A stretch of DNA of 64,000 nucleotides from SIG653 sp045578045. Its GTDB lineage: Bacteria; Bacillota; Clostridia; Oscillospirales; CAG-382. The stretch covers positions 1 through 64,000 of the forward strand of contig JAZNJM010000064.1 in the NCBI GenBank assembly GCA_045578045.1. The letters run 5' to 3'. Below, in pieces: positions 9,639 to 18,990 of the stretch. Both the position numbers and the translations under genes were made by a program. A model generated the notes under the pieces. That model did not search any database. It saw only the letters and a list, made by a program, of their open reading frames with translations, and was not told where the DNA came from. Every line of letters begins with the position of its first letter. Positions within the stretch are counted from its first letter, which is position 1.

Positions 9639-9667
9639 TTGACAAAAATGCTTTTTTGTACTATATT
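9639..9667 (+). promoter_or_regulatory. Promoter of rpmB
   Basis: TTGACA (9639-9644) and TATATT (9662-9667) with a 17-base spacer. This is a near-consensus housekeeping promoter, as expected for a ribosomal protein gene. The leader to the start codon at 9770 is about 95 bases. Confidence 0.8.
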
Positions 9668-9677
9668 ATATTGGTAT

Positions 9678-9710
9678 GCGGGACATATGTTGCTCCAATT
9701 CCCGTTTTTT
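9678..9710 (+). promoter_or_regulatory. Possible attenuator in the rpmB leader
   Basis: A short GC stem (CGGGA 9679-9683 with TCCCG 9700-9704, extendable by a G-U pair) is followed directly by TTTTTT (9705-9710), only about five bases after the predicted transcript start region. It resembles a leader terminator. The stem is short and I do not recognise a described ribosomal leader family. Confidence 0.35.
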
Positions 9711-9769
9711 AAATCTTGTTAAATAAAAATATTATAAAATCATCGTAAAATCATTGGGAGGTAGTTATT

Positions 9770-9958
9770 ATGGCAAAATGTCAATTTTGCGACAAAGGCG
9801 TTACCTTTGGACACAACGTTTCTCACTCTAACAGAAAGACAAGCAGAACTTGGAAACCCAACATCAGAAAGGTTAAAGCTACTGTAAACGGCGGAACAAA
9901 AACTGTTTATATTTGTGCTCGTTGCCTTCGTTCAGGTAAAGTTCAAAGAGCTGTTTAA
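9770..9958 (+). CDS. rpmB: 50S ribosomal protein L28
   Basis: A 62-residue basic protein with the L28 signature GVTFGHNVSHSNRKTSRTWKPN. CxxC pairs near both ends (Cys4/Cys7 and the ICARC motif) indicate the zinc-binding form of L28. It starts at ATG after GGGAGG and is monocistronic, between a consensus promoter and a strong terminator. The length is normal for the family. It is a structural component of the large ribosomal subunit. Confidence 0.97.
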   Translation: MAKCQFCDKGVTFGHNVSHSNRKTSRTWKPNIRKVKATVNGGTKTVYICARCLRSGKVQRAV

Positions 9959-9981
9959 TCTGTTCTTGAAAAATGAAATAA

Positions 9982-10020
9982 AAAAATGCTTCGTGGAATT
10001 TTCCGCAGAAGCATTTTTTT
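9982..10020 (+). terminator. Rho-independent terminator of rpmB
   Basis: The stem TGCTTC-GTGGAA pairs with TTCCGC-GAAGCA with one bulged A, is flanked by A6 before and T7 after, and starts about 25 bases after the rpmB stop. This is a classic intrinsic terminator. Confidence 0.9.
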
Positions 10021-10156
10021 ATTTTTTAATATTTTATATTTTATATCTTTTTGGTGTCTCCATAATCATTTATACTATGTTTTTTATTACTACGTGTTAT
10101 TTCGTGTTATTTTATTATGAACTATTTATCATCATTACTATACGTTATTGACACTC

Positions 10157-10202
10157 AATTATTCAATTTTAGATTATTAATACTTAATTATTCAATTTTA
10201 GA
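10157..10202. repeat. Direct repeat of the rubrerythrin gene 3' end
   Basis: The 17-mer AATTATTCAATTTTAGA occurs at 10157-10173 and again at 10186-10202. The second copy spans the stop codon of the leftward gene at 10188. The repeat lies 29 bases beyond the gene end. Confidence 0.8.
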
Positions 10203-10709
10203 AAACCAAGTCTCATTTCTTGAACATAACGGACAACGTGAAGGAGGTGCTTCCCCTTTAGAAACGAATCCGCAATTATAACATCTCCATTTTGAGTTTT
10301 CATTTTCTGATATAAACATTTCATCTGATACCAAACGTGAATTAAGATTTGAAAACACGTTCATTTGGTTTTCTATCGCAACTGACGTATCAAGAAACTT
10401 GTTTTTTAATTGGTCAAAGCCTTCATTTTCTGCATCAACTGCATACATTGTAAATCTTTCATTTTTTTCTCTTTCTTCATTTACAGAGTTTTGGAGATTT
10501 TCATTAAGGCTTCCGTTTAACCCAAGCTCATCCATCCAAATTCTTGCACGGGATAACTCGTTTCTCGCGGCAACTCTATAGCATTCTGAAATTTCAGGAT
10601 ACCCTTCCGCTTCCGCTTTTTCTCCCCACAACGTATATTTAACAAGGCTTAAAGCCTCACCACTTAAGGCTTGATTGAGATTATTATTGGTATACGTATG
10701 TTTTTTCAT
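10188..10709 (-). CDS. Rubrerythrin-like protein with degenerate diiron site
   Basis: 173 residues: a ferritin-like helical domain (1-125) and a C-terminal rubredoxin-like knuckle with Cys143/146 and Cys159/162. Rubrerythrins reduce peroxide at a diiron centre. Here the glutamates are largely present (Glu18, Glu51, Glu113), but the two positions where ExxH is expected read ELSR (51-54) and ENQM (113-116), so both histidine ligands are missing. The peroxidase function may be altered or lost. The start follows AAAAGGAG. Identification rests on the domain pair. Confidence 0.7.
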   Translation of the reverse strand: MKKHTYTNNNLNQALSGEALSLVKYTLWGEKAEAEGYPEISECYRVAARNELSRARIWMDELGLNGSLNENLQNSVNEEREKNERFTMYAVDAENEGFDQLKNKFLDTSVAIENQMNVFSNLNSRLVSDEMFISENENSKWRCYNCGFVSKGEAPPSRCPLCSRNETWFSKIE

Positions 10710-10854
10710 AAATATAATTCTCCTTTTTAACTATACCTGCATTTTACATATAATTCTTATGCAGGAAAAGGGATATCCCCTTCAATATTATATTTTATGC
10801 CGTTTACCAATTTATGTTTATTTGTTATATATAATCAATATAAATATTTTAATA

Positions 10855-11439
10855 CTAAAAAGATATAAATTTCTCATATTCATTTTCAAGAATTGAAAAC
10901 GAATGAATCGTTTTATATTCACCTTTTATAAACATTGAATCTCTTAAAGCACCTTCATAAACAAAGCCTAAAGACTGTGCAAGTTTCATTGAAGCAATAT
11001 TTCCGTCCATAATACGAACCGTCAGACGATGAAAACCAATTTCTCTGAAGGATATTCTCATAACAGCTGATACAGCTTCTTTCATTAAACCCTGACGCCA
11101 ATATTCAGGTGATAAAACGTATCCAATCTCTGCACTTGAATTGTATTCATCAACGGAAGTAAATCCACAAGTTCCTATGAACAGACCGTCTTTTTTATGG
11201 TTTATTCCCCAATCGGGAGCTTTTCCTCTTTTATATTGTTGCATATGAAATTCTATAGTACCCCTCGTTTCAGCAATATTAAAATGAGGTGTCCACGCCA
11301 GATATTCAGACGTTTTTTCAAGAGATGCATATCTGTTCATATCATATAGATTGTCCATAGATATTTCTTTTAAAATCAATCTTGGAGTTTCCAAAACGGG
11401 AAGTTTCGCAAAAACTTTCTGCGTATTGCAATTATTCAT
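10855..11439 (-). CDS. GNAT acetyltransferase (RimJ/RimL type)
   Basis: 194 residues with the typical opening LETPRLILKE, the acetyl-CoA loop region SAEIGYVLSPEYWRQGLMKEA and the terminal GFVYEGALRD motif of the RimJ/RimL subfamily. These enzymes acetylate protein N-termini or small amines using acetyl-CoA. It starts at ATG after AAGGGAG and has its own promoter. The substrate is unknown. It reads toward the rubrerythrin-like gene but lies about 145 bases upstream of that gene's start. Confidence 0.85.
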   Translation of the reverse strand: MNNCNTQKVFAKLPVLETPRLILKEISMDNLYDMNRYASLEKTSEYLAWTPHFNIAETRGTIEFHMQQYKRGKAPDWGINHKKDGLFIGTCGFTSVDEYNSSAEIGYVLSPEYWRQGLMKEAVSAVMRISFREIGFHRLTVRIMDGNIASMKLAQSLGFVYEGALRDSMFIKGEYKTIHSFSILENEYEKFISF

Positions 11440-11477
11440 AGTATATTATAACTCCCTTGAGATTACTATTTTGATTA

Positions 11478-11506
11478 ATTATACTTCATTTATTTGATAT
11501 TATCAA
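11478..11506 (-). promoter_or_regulatory. Promoter of the GNAT gene
   Basis: On the minus strand, TTGATA (11501-11506) and TATAAT (11478-11483) lie 17 bases apart, about 40 bases upstream of the start codon at 11439. Confidence 0.75.
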
Positions 11507-11650
11507 GTTATTTTTTTAAATAAACTAAAATAATAATAATTTTCTTATTAAAAAAACAGTAGAATATATAAATAAAAAAGATAAAAGGCAAAATCAAAAA
11601 AATCAGACAATAAAAAATAAGTTATTTTTGTTAAAAAGCATAAATTTCTC

Positions 11651-11679
11651 TTGACATATCGCAAAGAATGTTGTATTAT
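11651..11679 (+). promoter_or_regulatory. Promoter of the large lipoprotein gene
   Basis: TTGACA (11651-11656) and TATTAT (11674-11679) with a 17-base spacer. The leader is about 65 bases and ends in the RBS GGGAGG before the TTG start at 11753. Confidence 0.8.
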
Positions 11680-11752
11680 ATTATATGTGTTCATACGTAT
11701 TATTGTTTGCGGCTTGAACTAAAATTCCTATTCGAAACGGGAGGACAAAATC

Positions 11753-14047
11753 TTGAAAAGATCCAGCTTAAAAACATTTTTAACTAAGGCGCTTGCTTCT
11801 TTGCTTATTGCTTTGACGCTTGTACCTTCCCTTGCATCTTGCAGCGACACAGAAGAAATTAATGATACTATTATTCCTGTTTATACTTTCTACGGAATAA
11901 AAGGCGAAGGAACAACTGACGAAGCTATCAGAGCAGTTGAGCTTTCTATCAACCGTATTCTTATGTCAAGATACACCTTTGCCGTTGACTTCCGTCTTTT
12001 CTTTGAAGACGAATATGAAGAAGCTCTCAACGCTGCAATTAAAGAAGTTGAAGAGTATGAAGAGCCCGAAGATGCTGCCGAAGAATCTTTTGCATCTGGT
12101 GAACTTCCTCCATACACATACACAGAAGATAAAGTTATTGAATTACTCGAAAGCGGAAAAGATTTCGAATTTAAAGCTCCAAGAGTTGATATCGTTCTCT
12201 GCAAAGACTCAGAACAATATTTCGAACTTGCAAACTCCAAAAAGCTTGTCGCAATAGATACAACCCTTGAAAACGAAGGAAAAATTCTTTCCGAATATAT
12301 CCATCCAACACTTTTGTCTCTTGCAAAAATCGGAAGAAAAACTTTTGGTGTTCCCAACAACACAGCTATGGGTGAATATGAATATATCGTTTTTGACAAA
12401 CAATATCTTGATGAACACAAGTATGATTACAAAACGATGAAATCTCTTGAAGACCTTGAAGATTATCTTTCACTTATCAAAGAGAAAAATGAAAACGTTA
12501 TCCCTCTTAAAAAAGCAGGTACTCCCGTTGGTTATGAATATCTTTTCGGAGATAAATCTCCATTCTACATAAGTCCTACAACTACAACATCAGGCGAAGC
12601 AACTGGAAGAATTTACGGTACGATGGATACAGATCTTAATGCATTTATCATTGAAGATTATGCTACTCTTATTGGTAAATACCGTTCTTTAGGTTATCTT
12701 GCAGATCCTTCTGATAATAATAAAGATTTTGCAGTAACCTTCGTTAAAGGAACACCGTCTGATATTGATGCTCTTGAAAAAGAAACGGGCAAAGAATACG
12801 AATATATTGTATATAAAACTCCCGTTGCAACAACAAAATCAATTGACACAGTATATTCTATTTCATCAACTGTTTCAACAACAGAAGTTACAACTCTTAT
12901 TGATATTATCGTTGCTCTTTTCACTGATGAACAAATAAAGAACTATTTCTATTATGGAATTCAAGGCGAACATTATATTCTCGATGACAACGATCTTGTT
13001 GAACCAATCAAAGACGGTGATACAAATAAATTCGTTTACGTAATGGAAAACAAATACACAGGAAACGTTTATCTTGCAAAACAAAAGAAGGGTGAAAATG
13101 GCAAAATTTATGACGATATAAAACAAATTAATCTTGCAACATCTCTTTCTCTCACATCAGGCTTTGCATATATTCCAAAAACATACACAGTTGGAGATAA
13201 GACTTTAACAGAACCTAACTATGTTGAAATTATGACAAACGTTCTTGGAGATAGCATTTTGAAGCTCAATGACGGTTCATTTGGAATTGTTAATTACGAT
13301 GAATTCAAAGAATCCATTAAAGATAGCCTCAAAGAATCCGCAGAAAAATCGATTCAAACTTCATATTCTGATAAAATTCTCACAAATTATGTTGCAAAAA
13401 ATTCTGCTCATCTTTCTTCAGAAGAATTTCTTTCTAACGTTGAAATTTTAGCCAAAGATGCAGTTAATGCCTCTCTTAGAAATAATGCAGTGAATGCTCT
13501 CACAACAGAATATACAAAACAGCTCAAAACAGAGAATCCCGATATAACAGAGGAAGAAATCGCTGCTGCTCTTGATACGAAAATTACAGAGGAAGCAATA
13601 AAGAATTATATTGACACGAAATTCACGGCAGATTATATTGAAACTCTTATTAATGTCAACAAAAAAGACATTATAAGCCAAGAAAAAAAGAAGATCAGTG
13701 AAGATTATAAACTAACTGATGAATATAAGAATTTAATAGCTTCATATATCGTTTCTGAAGAGTATAATGCTCTTGTTGAAGAATATATTATAGCACAAGT
13801 TAATAAGAAATTTGTATCTCAAATAGAAGATCAAATTACAGCAGAAGCAGAGAAACTCCAATCTCAAGCTGTTGATGCTGTTGAAGAAGCAATAAAGAAA
13901 TTTAATGAAACAGCTAAATCAACGTTTAAATGGTCTGACGCTGATGTAGAAAGTAATCTTGACGTTAATTCATATTCAGATTTCTTTGAAAAGAGACTTG
14001 TATCTCAGTATTATAGCGTTTATACCAATCCTGACGAAACAACATAA
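11753..14047 (+). CDS. Large solute-binding-protein-like lipoprotein
   Basis: 764 residues starting at TTG after GGGAGG. The signal peptide ends in a lipobox (LASC, Cys30). Residues 40-430 have the pattern of an extracellular solute-binding protein (KLVAIDTTL, SLAKIGRKTFGVPNNTAMG, and a later hinge-like region), interrupted by an acidic Glu-rich stretch near residues 95-120. From about residue 520 on, the protein is strongly helical and charged, possibly coiled coil. No permease is adjacent and the gene has its own promoter and terminator, so it is an orphan. It could serve the extra permease pair in the operon at 28876-38102; this is inference. The family assignment is tentative. Confidence 0.55.
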   Translation: MKRSSLKTFLTKALASLLIALTLVPSLASCSDTEEINDTIIPVYTFYGIKGEGTTDEAIRAVELSINRILMSRYTFAVDFRLFFEDEYEEALNAAIKEVEEYEEPEDAAEESFASGELPPYTYTEDKVIELLESGKDFEFKAPRVDIVLCKDSEQYFELANSKKLVAIDTTLENEGKILSEYIHPTLLSLAKIGRKTFGVPNNTAMGEYEYIVFDKQYLDEHKYDYKTMKSLEDLEDYLSLIKEKNENVIPLKKAGTPVGYEYLFGDKSPFYISPTTTTSGEATGRIYGTMDTDLNAFIIEDYATLIGKYRSLGYLADPSDNNKDFAVTFVKGTPSDIDALEKETGKEYEYIVYKTPVATTKSIDTVYSISSTVSTTEVTTLIDIIVALFTDEQIKNYFYYGIQGEHYILDDNDLVEPIKDGDTNKFVYVMENKYTGNVYLAKQKKGENGKIYDDIKQINLATSLSLTSGFAYIPKTYTVGDKTLTEPNYVEIMTNVLGDSILKLNDGSFGIVNYDEFKESIKDSLKESAEKSIQTSYSDKILTNYVAKNSAHLSSEEFLSNVEILAKDAVNASLRNNAVNALTTEYTKQLKTENPDITEEEIAAALDTKITEEAIKNYIDTKFTADYIETLINVNKKDIISQEKKKISEDYKLTDEYKNLIASYIVSEEYNALVEEYIIAQVNKKFVSQIEDQITAEAEKLQSQAVDAVEEAIKKFNETAKSTFKWSDADVESNLDVNSYSDFFEKRLVSQYYSVYTNPDETT

Positions 14048-14065
14048 TAGTTTTAACAACTTAAT

Positions 14066-14097
14066 ACGGGACAACTTAAAGTTGTCCCGTTTGTTTT
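14066..14097 (+). terminator. Rho-independent terminator
   Basis: A perfect 10-base-pair stem (14066-14075 with 14081-14090, loop TTAAA), extendable at the loop, followed by TTGTTTT. It lies about 18 bases after the lipoprotein stop codon. Confidence 0.85.
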
Positions 14098-14204
14098 AAA
14101 TTTGTTGATTAGGTTATAAATATTATTATTAGATTTTAATTGAATACTTGTTTTAAATGCTTTTTATGTAATTAAAAAGTATCGTCTTAATTGGAGAATT
14201 TTGA

Positions 14205-17048
14205 ATGAACAACATTTCAACCCTCACCTCTTGCTTTAAAAAGATTTACAAAAAGTTATACTATATTGCAAAGGATTATATATTTTCATTTTTTTCATTT
14301 ATAATAACTTTTTTTGTTTTTGCTATTATTTTTAAAGCAAACGGTTTATATCCCTTTGGAGAAACGTCAATTGCTTGGTGTGACCTTAAACAACAAGGTA
14401 TTCCCCTGCTTATGAATTTAAAAGACGTATTAAGCGGAAACGGAAGTATACTTTATAGCTTTAATAACGCTTCGGGAATGAATTTTTGGGGAGTATTTTT
14501 ATTTTTTCTTTCAAATCCATTTTCTTTTCTTTGTGTTTTTTTCGAAAAAGCAGAGCTTTATAAATTAGTTAGTACATTCGTTATAATTAAGCTTTGCATT
14601 GCTTCTTTTACTTCAACATTATTTTTTGTAAAAGTATGTAAAAATACATCTAAAGGAATCTCCGTTGCCCTTGGCGTTTCATACTCTCTTTGTGCATATG
14701 GACTTATGTATTATCAAAACATAATGTGGCTTGATATTATGTATCTATATCCGTTGCTTATTTTGGGAATAAAAAAAGCTATGGAGAAAAAAGGATATGC
14801 CTTATATACGGTCATTTTGAGCCTATGCGTTTTATTTAACTTTTACCTTAGCTTTATGGTTATCCTTTCGATTTTACTCTACATTGGACTATATTTGCTC
14901 ATTTCAAAAGATGATTTAAAATTAAAGAAATCAGTTTCTTTCGATTTATTAAAAGGTTCTATAATTGCTGCATTAATTTCTTCAATTTCTTGGATACCTG
15001 CTTTTATTCAATATAGTTCTTCAGGACGCGGTGAAAGCATATTCAAAACCCTTTCCTCTTCATCGTGGGTTCCAAGACTTGATACTATACTTTTATTATT
15101 ACTTTCGAGCTCTGTTATTATTATAATTTTGCTATCATTTATAAAACCGACAATAGAAAAGCTACGCATTTTTTTATCATTCCTTTTATTTTTTATCCCC
15201 ATATTTATAGAGCCTATAAATAAAATGTGGCATACAGGCAGTTATATGTCATTTCCTGGAAGATATGCTTTTATTACTATTTTTATGGGATTATATTTAG
15301 TTTGTCTTTCGTTGGAAAGAAAAGACAACGCTGAAATAAAAGAAACTATTTTAAATTCATATAACGATAAAAATGTATTAAACGAAAACAAACTTCTGTT
15401 TAGAAGCATAATTAAACAAGTTTTGCCATATATTGTGTTCTCAGTTGCTTGTGCTATAACGGTTTATATCCTATATAAAAACGTGTCGATGGGAGTTTTT
15501 ATTAATGAAAAAGATAAATTATCAAACTTTATCGATACGCTTTGGGGAAACAACAAACAGCTTAAAACAACTTTTAAAGTATCTTTAATTTTTGCCTTAG
15601 TATATTTCATATATTCTCTTTTATATAAACTGAAATTGATACCAAAAAAAATCTTTTCCATTTTTCTACTTTGCGTTGTTATTTGCGAAGGAATTTTTGC
15701 TATTAACGTTTACATTGTTCCTTGCTCTGAAAAAACAATATTTAATTCATATGATTCATTTCTTGATTTAGAAGGAAAAATCAATGATGACGAGTTTTAC
15801 AGAATTAATACTGAAAAAAAATATGAAGATTCAAACCTTTTAGGTGCTTTAGGATATAACTCAATAGGTCATTACACTTCTTTGACAAATAAAGAGTATA
15901 TGAACGTTTCAAAAGCACTTGGATATTCTTCTTCTTGGATGGAGCTTTCAACATACGGCGGAACAGAGCTTTCTGATGCAATTATGAGTGTTAAATATAA
16001 AGTTATTCGCTCAAAAATAGAAAACAGCGTTTATTCAAATGAAACTTATAGTATTGTTGAAACATTTGCTTCTTTAGGATTAGGAGTTAAATATAACGGG
16101 AATAATGACGTTTTCTCCTATGATGAAATATCAAGAACAGATTTTCAAGAAAAAATATTTTCTTCTCTTTTTAATAGTGATGAAGCTCTTTTTGAAAAAT
16201 ACACTCCAACACTTTATAAAAACTGTTCCATATCAACAGAGGGAAACAAAAAAATAATTAATGGTGAAGGAGAACTAATTTATTATATAAACGTTTCAGG
16301 TGAACAAACATTATATTTTGATGCCTTTGGAGAATTCAGTAATGGTTTAATACAAACAATAAACAGAGGATTCGACATATACGTTAACGGCATTAGAATT
16401 TCAACGTATCCCGATGGAATGTATACGGGATTTGTTAATCTTGGAACGTTTAAAAATGAAAAAGTTACAATTAAGGTTATAACCAACAGACCTCAAATGT
16501 CTTTAATTTCATTTGGTGTTTCGGGATTGAAAAAAGAAGTTTTGAAAAAAGCAGTTGAAAACACAGAATCGGGTTTTCTTAATGTTAAAAATAATAAAGC
16601 ATATGGAACGGTTGATGGAAAAGACGGAGAGTATTTATTCGTTTCTATTCCATATGACGAAGGCTTTAAAGTTAAGGTAAACGGAAAGAAAATAAAACCT
16701 GAAAAAGTATTTGGAGATTTTTATTCTATTCCTTTATCAAATGGTATAAACAACATTGAAATGAGCTATACACCAACTGGCTTTATTTCGGGAATTATTT
16801 TCACATCAATTGGAATAGTTTTATTTATTCTGTTTTTGATTTTTGATAAAAAGAATAGCAAACTAATTCAGAAAGAAAGCTCTCAAAACTTTCAAAACAA
16901 AAGAAAAGAAAACGAAGAAAAAGTTTTTAATTCTTCTATTTTATTAAGTAATATAAAAACAGCTTCCTTATATTTATTTATTATATTATTTATTATTCTC
17001 ACTTTTGTTATATATATTTTCCCCATATTTGTTAGGTTATTTAAATGA
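14205..17048 (+). CDS. YfhO-family polytopic membrane protein (GT-C-like)
   Basis: 947 residues. The first 520 residues hold about a dozen membrane helices, with WCDLKQQ in the first loop and FNNASGMNFWG after it, which are typical of YfhO proteins. A large extracellular beta-rich domain follows (about 525-860), with two further helices near the C-terminus (about 865-885 and 920-940). In Gram-positives YfhO-type proteins are implicated in glycosylating lipoteichoic acid or other surface polymers from lipid-linked sugars. The GT2-GtrA enzyme at 4704 could supply such a donor. The start is ATG after TTGGAGAA. Confidence 0.85.
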   Translation: MNNISTLTSCFKKIYKKLYYIAKDYIFSFFSFIITFFVFAIIFKANGLYPFGETSIAWCDLKQQGIPLLMNLKDVLSGNGSILYSFNNASGMNFWGVFLFFLSNPFSFLCVFFEKAELYKLVSTFVIIKLCIASFTSTLFFVKVCKNTSKGISVALGVSYSLCAYGLMYYQNIMWLDIMYLYPLLILGIKKAMEKKGYALYTVILSLCVLFNFYLSFMVILSILLYIGLYLLISKDDLKLKKSVSFDLLKGSIIAALISSISWIPAFIQYSSSGRGESIFKTLSSSSWVPRLDTILLLLLSSSVIIIILLSFIKPTIEKLRIFLSFLLFFIPIFIEPINKMWHTGSYMSFPGRYAFITIFMGLYLVCLSLERKDNAEIKETILNSYNDKNVLNENKLLFRSIIKQVLPYIVFSVACAITVYILYKNVSMGVFINEKDKLSNFIDTLWGNNKQLKTTFKVSLIFALVYFIYSLLYKLKLIPKKIFSIFLLCVVICEGIFAINVYIVPCSEKTIFNSYDSFLDLEGKINDDEFYRINTEKKYEDSNLLGALGYNSIGHYTSLTNKEYMNVSKALGYSSSWMELSTYGGTELSDAIMSVKYKVIRSKIENSVYSNETYSIVETFASLGLGVKYNGNNDVFSYDEISRTDFQEKIFSSLFNSDEALFEKYTPTLYKNCSISTEGNKKIINGEGELIYYINVSGEQTLYFDAFGEFSNGLIQTINRGFDIYVNGIRISTYPDGMYTGFVNLGTFKNEKVTIKVITNRPQMSLISFGVSGLKKEVLKKAVENTESGFLNVKNNKAYGTVDGKDGEYLFVSIPYDEGFKVKVNGKKIKPEKVFGDFYSIPLSNGINNIEMSYTPTGFISGIIFTSIGIVLFILFLIFDKKNSKLIQKESSQNFQNKRKENEEKVFNSSILLSNIKTASLYLFIILFIILTFVIYIFPIFVRLFK

Positions 17049-17100
17049 TAACGTTACTAATAAATTCAAAATATAAAAGGCAATTTGAAAGAAGGCATAT

Positions 17101-17796
17101 ATGATATATTCAATTGGTGGTATGAAAATTGAAATTGATTTCAAGTATGCATACGGTACTAAAAAATGCAATAATTTTTTATCAAACGGCATACCTGATT
17201 TTTCAGTTTCAATTTCTGAGGAGGAAATAAAGAAAGAAGCAGCCCTTACCCCTTGGAACAACTTAGAACTATCTGAATTTGACTGTGTTTTTAAAAAAAT
17301 ATATAATGAAGCTCCAAACTATGGAAGAATCGTTATGCACGGAGCTTCTATTATGATGAATAGCAAAGGATTTTTATTTTCAGCTCCATCAGGAACAGGA
17401 AAAAGCACTCATATTCGTTTATGGGGAAAAAGATACGGAAAAAACGTTACTGTTATTGATGGAGATAAGCCATTTTTGAGCTTTATAAACGGAAAGGCTG
17501 AAGTTTGGGGTTCTCCAAGAAGCGGAAAAGAAGGTTGGAATAATCCCGTTTCTGCCCCTCTTGAAGGCATTGCCTTTTTGGAACAAGCTGATTACAATAA
17601 AATCATAAGAGTTTCTCCATCAGACATAATTGATAGAGCATTTATGCAGTTTTATATCCCTAAAAATAAAGAAACAGCTGAAAAAACAATAAAGATTATC
17701 AGTCAGATTTTAGAAAGCGTTCCTCTTTATATCCTCAAATGCAATATGGATATTGAAGCAGCAGAGGTTGCATATAATGGAATGATGTTTTCCTAA
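17101..17796 (+). CDS. HPr-kinase-like P-loop ATPase
   Basis: 231 residues with a Walker A motif APSGTGKST (95-103), then IRLWGK, a likely acidic metal or base motif VIDGDKP, and GSPRSGKEGW. This pattern belongs to the HprK/PEP-carboxykinase-like kinase group, in small stand-alone versions that lack the N-terminal domain of true HPr kinase and often sit near PqqD-like or peptide-modifying genes. None of these is visible here. It follows the YfhO gene by 52 bases with AGAAGG before ATG. The phosphorylation target is unknown. Confidence 0.65.
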   Translation: MIYSIGGMKIEIDFKYAYGTKKCNNFLSNGIPDFSVSISEEEIKKEAALTPWNNLELSEFDCVFKKIYNEAPNYGRIVMHGASIMMNSKGFLFSAPSGTGKSTHIRLWGKRYGKNVTVIDGDKPFLSFINGKAEVWGSPRSGKEGWNNPVSAPLEGIAFLEQADYNKIIRVSPSDIIDRAFMQFYIPKNKETAEKTIKIISQILESVPLYILKCNMDIEAAEVAYNGMMFS

Positions 17797-17814
17797 AATT
17801 TTATAGTATTCGTT

Positions 17815-17861
17815 AAAAAAGACTTGCAGTTTACAACGATTGTAAATTGCAAGTCTTTATA
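17815..17861. terminator. Bidirectional terminator between convergent genes
   Basis: A 15-base-pair stem (17821-17835 with 17841-17855, one G-U pair, loop ACGAT). A6 on the left gives a U-run for leftward transcripts, and TTTATATT on the right serves rightward ones. It separates the HPr-kinase-like gene from prfA. Confidence 0.85.
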
Positions 17862-17922
17862 TTATGATAAAACAATTCAAAAAGAAATATTATATATTAC
17901 TAAAAATAAATACTTCTTATTC

Positions 17923-18990
17923 TTAATCACCCGATTTTAGTTTTTCAGCACGGTCAGCAGTTATAAGAGCATCTATCATTTCGTCAAGTTTTCCATTAAG
18001 GAAGTTTTCAAGATAGTATAAGGTAAGTCCGATTCTATGGTCTGAAACACGTCCCTGAGGATAGTTATAGGTTCTTATTCTTTCACTTCTATCTCCTGTT
18101 CCTACTTGACTTTTACGTTGTGAAGCAACCTCATCAGCCTTTTTGGAACATTCAAGGTCATACAAACGGGATTTCATTACCTTGAGAGCTTTTTCTTTAT
18201 TTTTTAACTGGCTTCGCTCATCCTGACAATCTACAACTATTCCCGTTGGGATATGAATAATTCTTATTGCAGACTCTGTTTTATTAACGTGTTGGCCGCC
18301 AGCTCCTGAGCTATGATGCCTTGTTATTTCAAGCTCATCCATATTAAGCTCAAATTCAACGTCCTCAGCCTCTGGAAGAACAGCAACAGTTACAGTTGAA
18401 GTGTGGATTCTTCCCTGCGTTTCAGTTTCGGGAACACGTTGAACACGATGAACGCCGCTTTCAAATTTAAAACGAGAATATGCTCCCTCTCCAACAACCA
18501 TAAACGAAACTTCTTTAAATCCTCCAAGCTCTGTATCGTTAGCATAAAGAAGCTCTGTTTTAAATCCTGCGGACTCTGCATACATATTATACATTCTATA
18601 TAAAACAGCCGCAAAGAGCGAGGCTTCTTCCCCCCCCGCACCGCCTCTTATTTCTATTATAACGTTTTTGTCATCATTAGGATCTTTAGGAAGTAAAAGC
18701 TCTTTGAGCTTTTGTTCTGCATCTGAACAAAAATCTATAGACTCTTGAATTTCAGCCTTAGCAAGTTCACGCATTTCAGCGTCTTGCTCAGAAGCAAGAA
18801 TCTCCTCTGCGTCAGAAATATTCTTTTTCGCTTGTTTATACGCACGAAAAACTTCAACAATTTCTGTTAAAGACTTATATTCCTTTGAATACTTTTTATA
18901 AAGCTCCATATCACTCATAACCTCTGAGGATGAGAGCTTTTCTTCGATTTCCATATATCTTACTTCTATACCTTGAAGTTTTTCTATCAT
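17923..18990 (-). CDS. prfA: Peptide chain release factor 1
   Basis: 355 residues when started at the ATG at 18990, which has GGAGG nine bases upstream. A longer frame to 19044 lacks support. The GGQ motif is at residues 231-233 (peptidyl-tRNA hydrolysis). The codon-recognition tripeptide reads P-E-T (187-189), which matches the PxT of RF1 and not the SPF of RF2, so the factor reads UAA and UAG. The length is normal. Confidence 0.96.
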   Translation of the reverse strand: MIEKLQGIEVRYMEIEEKLSSSEVMSDMELYKKYSKEYKSLTEIVEVFRAYKQAKKNISDAEEILASEQDAEMRELAKAEIQESIDFCSDAEQKLKELLLPKDPNDDKNVIIEIRGGAGGEEASLFAAVLYRMYNMYAESAGFKTELLYANDTELGGFKEVSFMVVGEGAYSRFKFESGVHRVQRVPETETQGRIHTSTVTVAVLPEAEDVEFELNMDELEITRHHSSGAGGQHVNKTESAIRIIHIPTGIVVDCQDERSQLKNKEKALKVMKSRLYDLECSKKADEVASQRKSQVGTGDRSERIRTYNYPQGRVSDHRIGLTLYYLENFLNGKLDEMIDALITADRAEKLKSGD

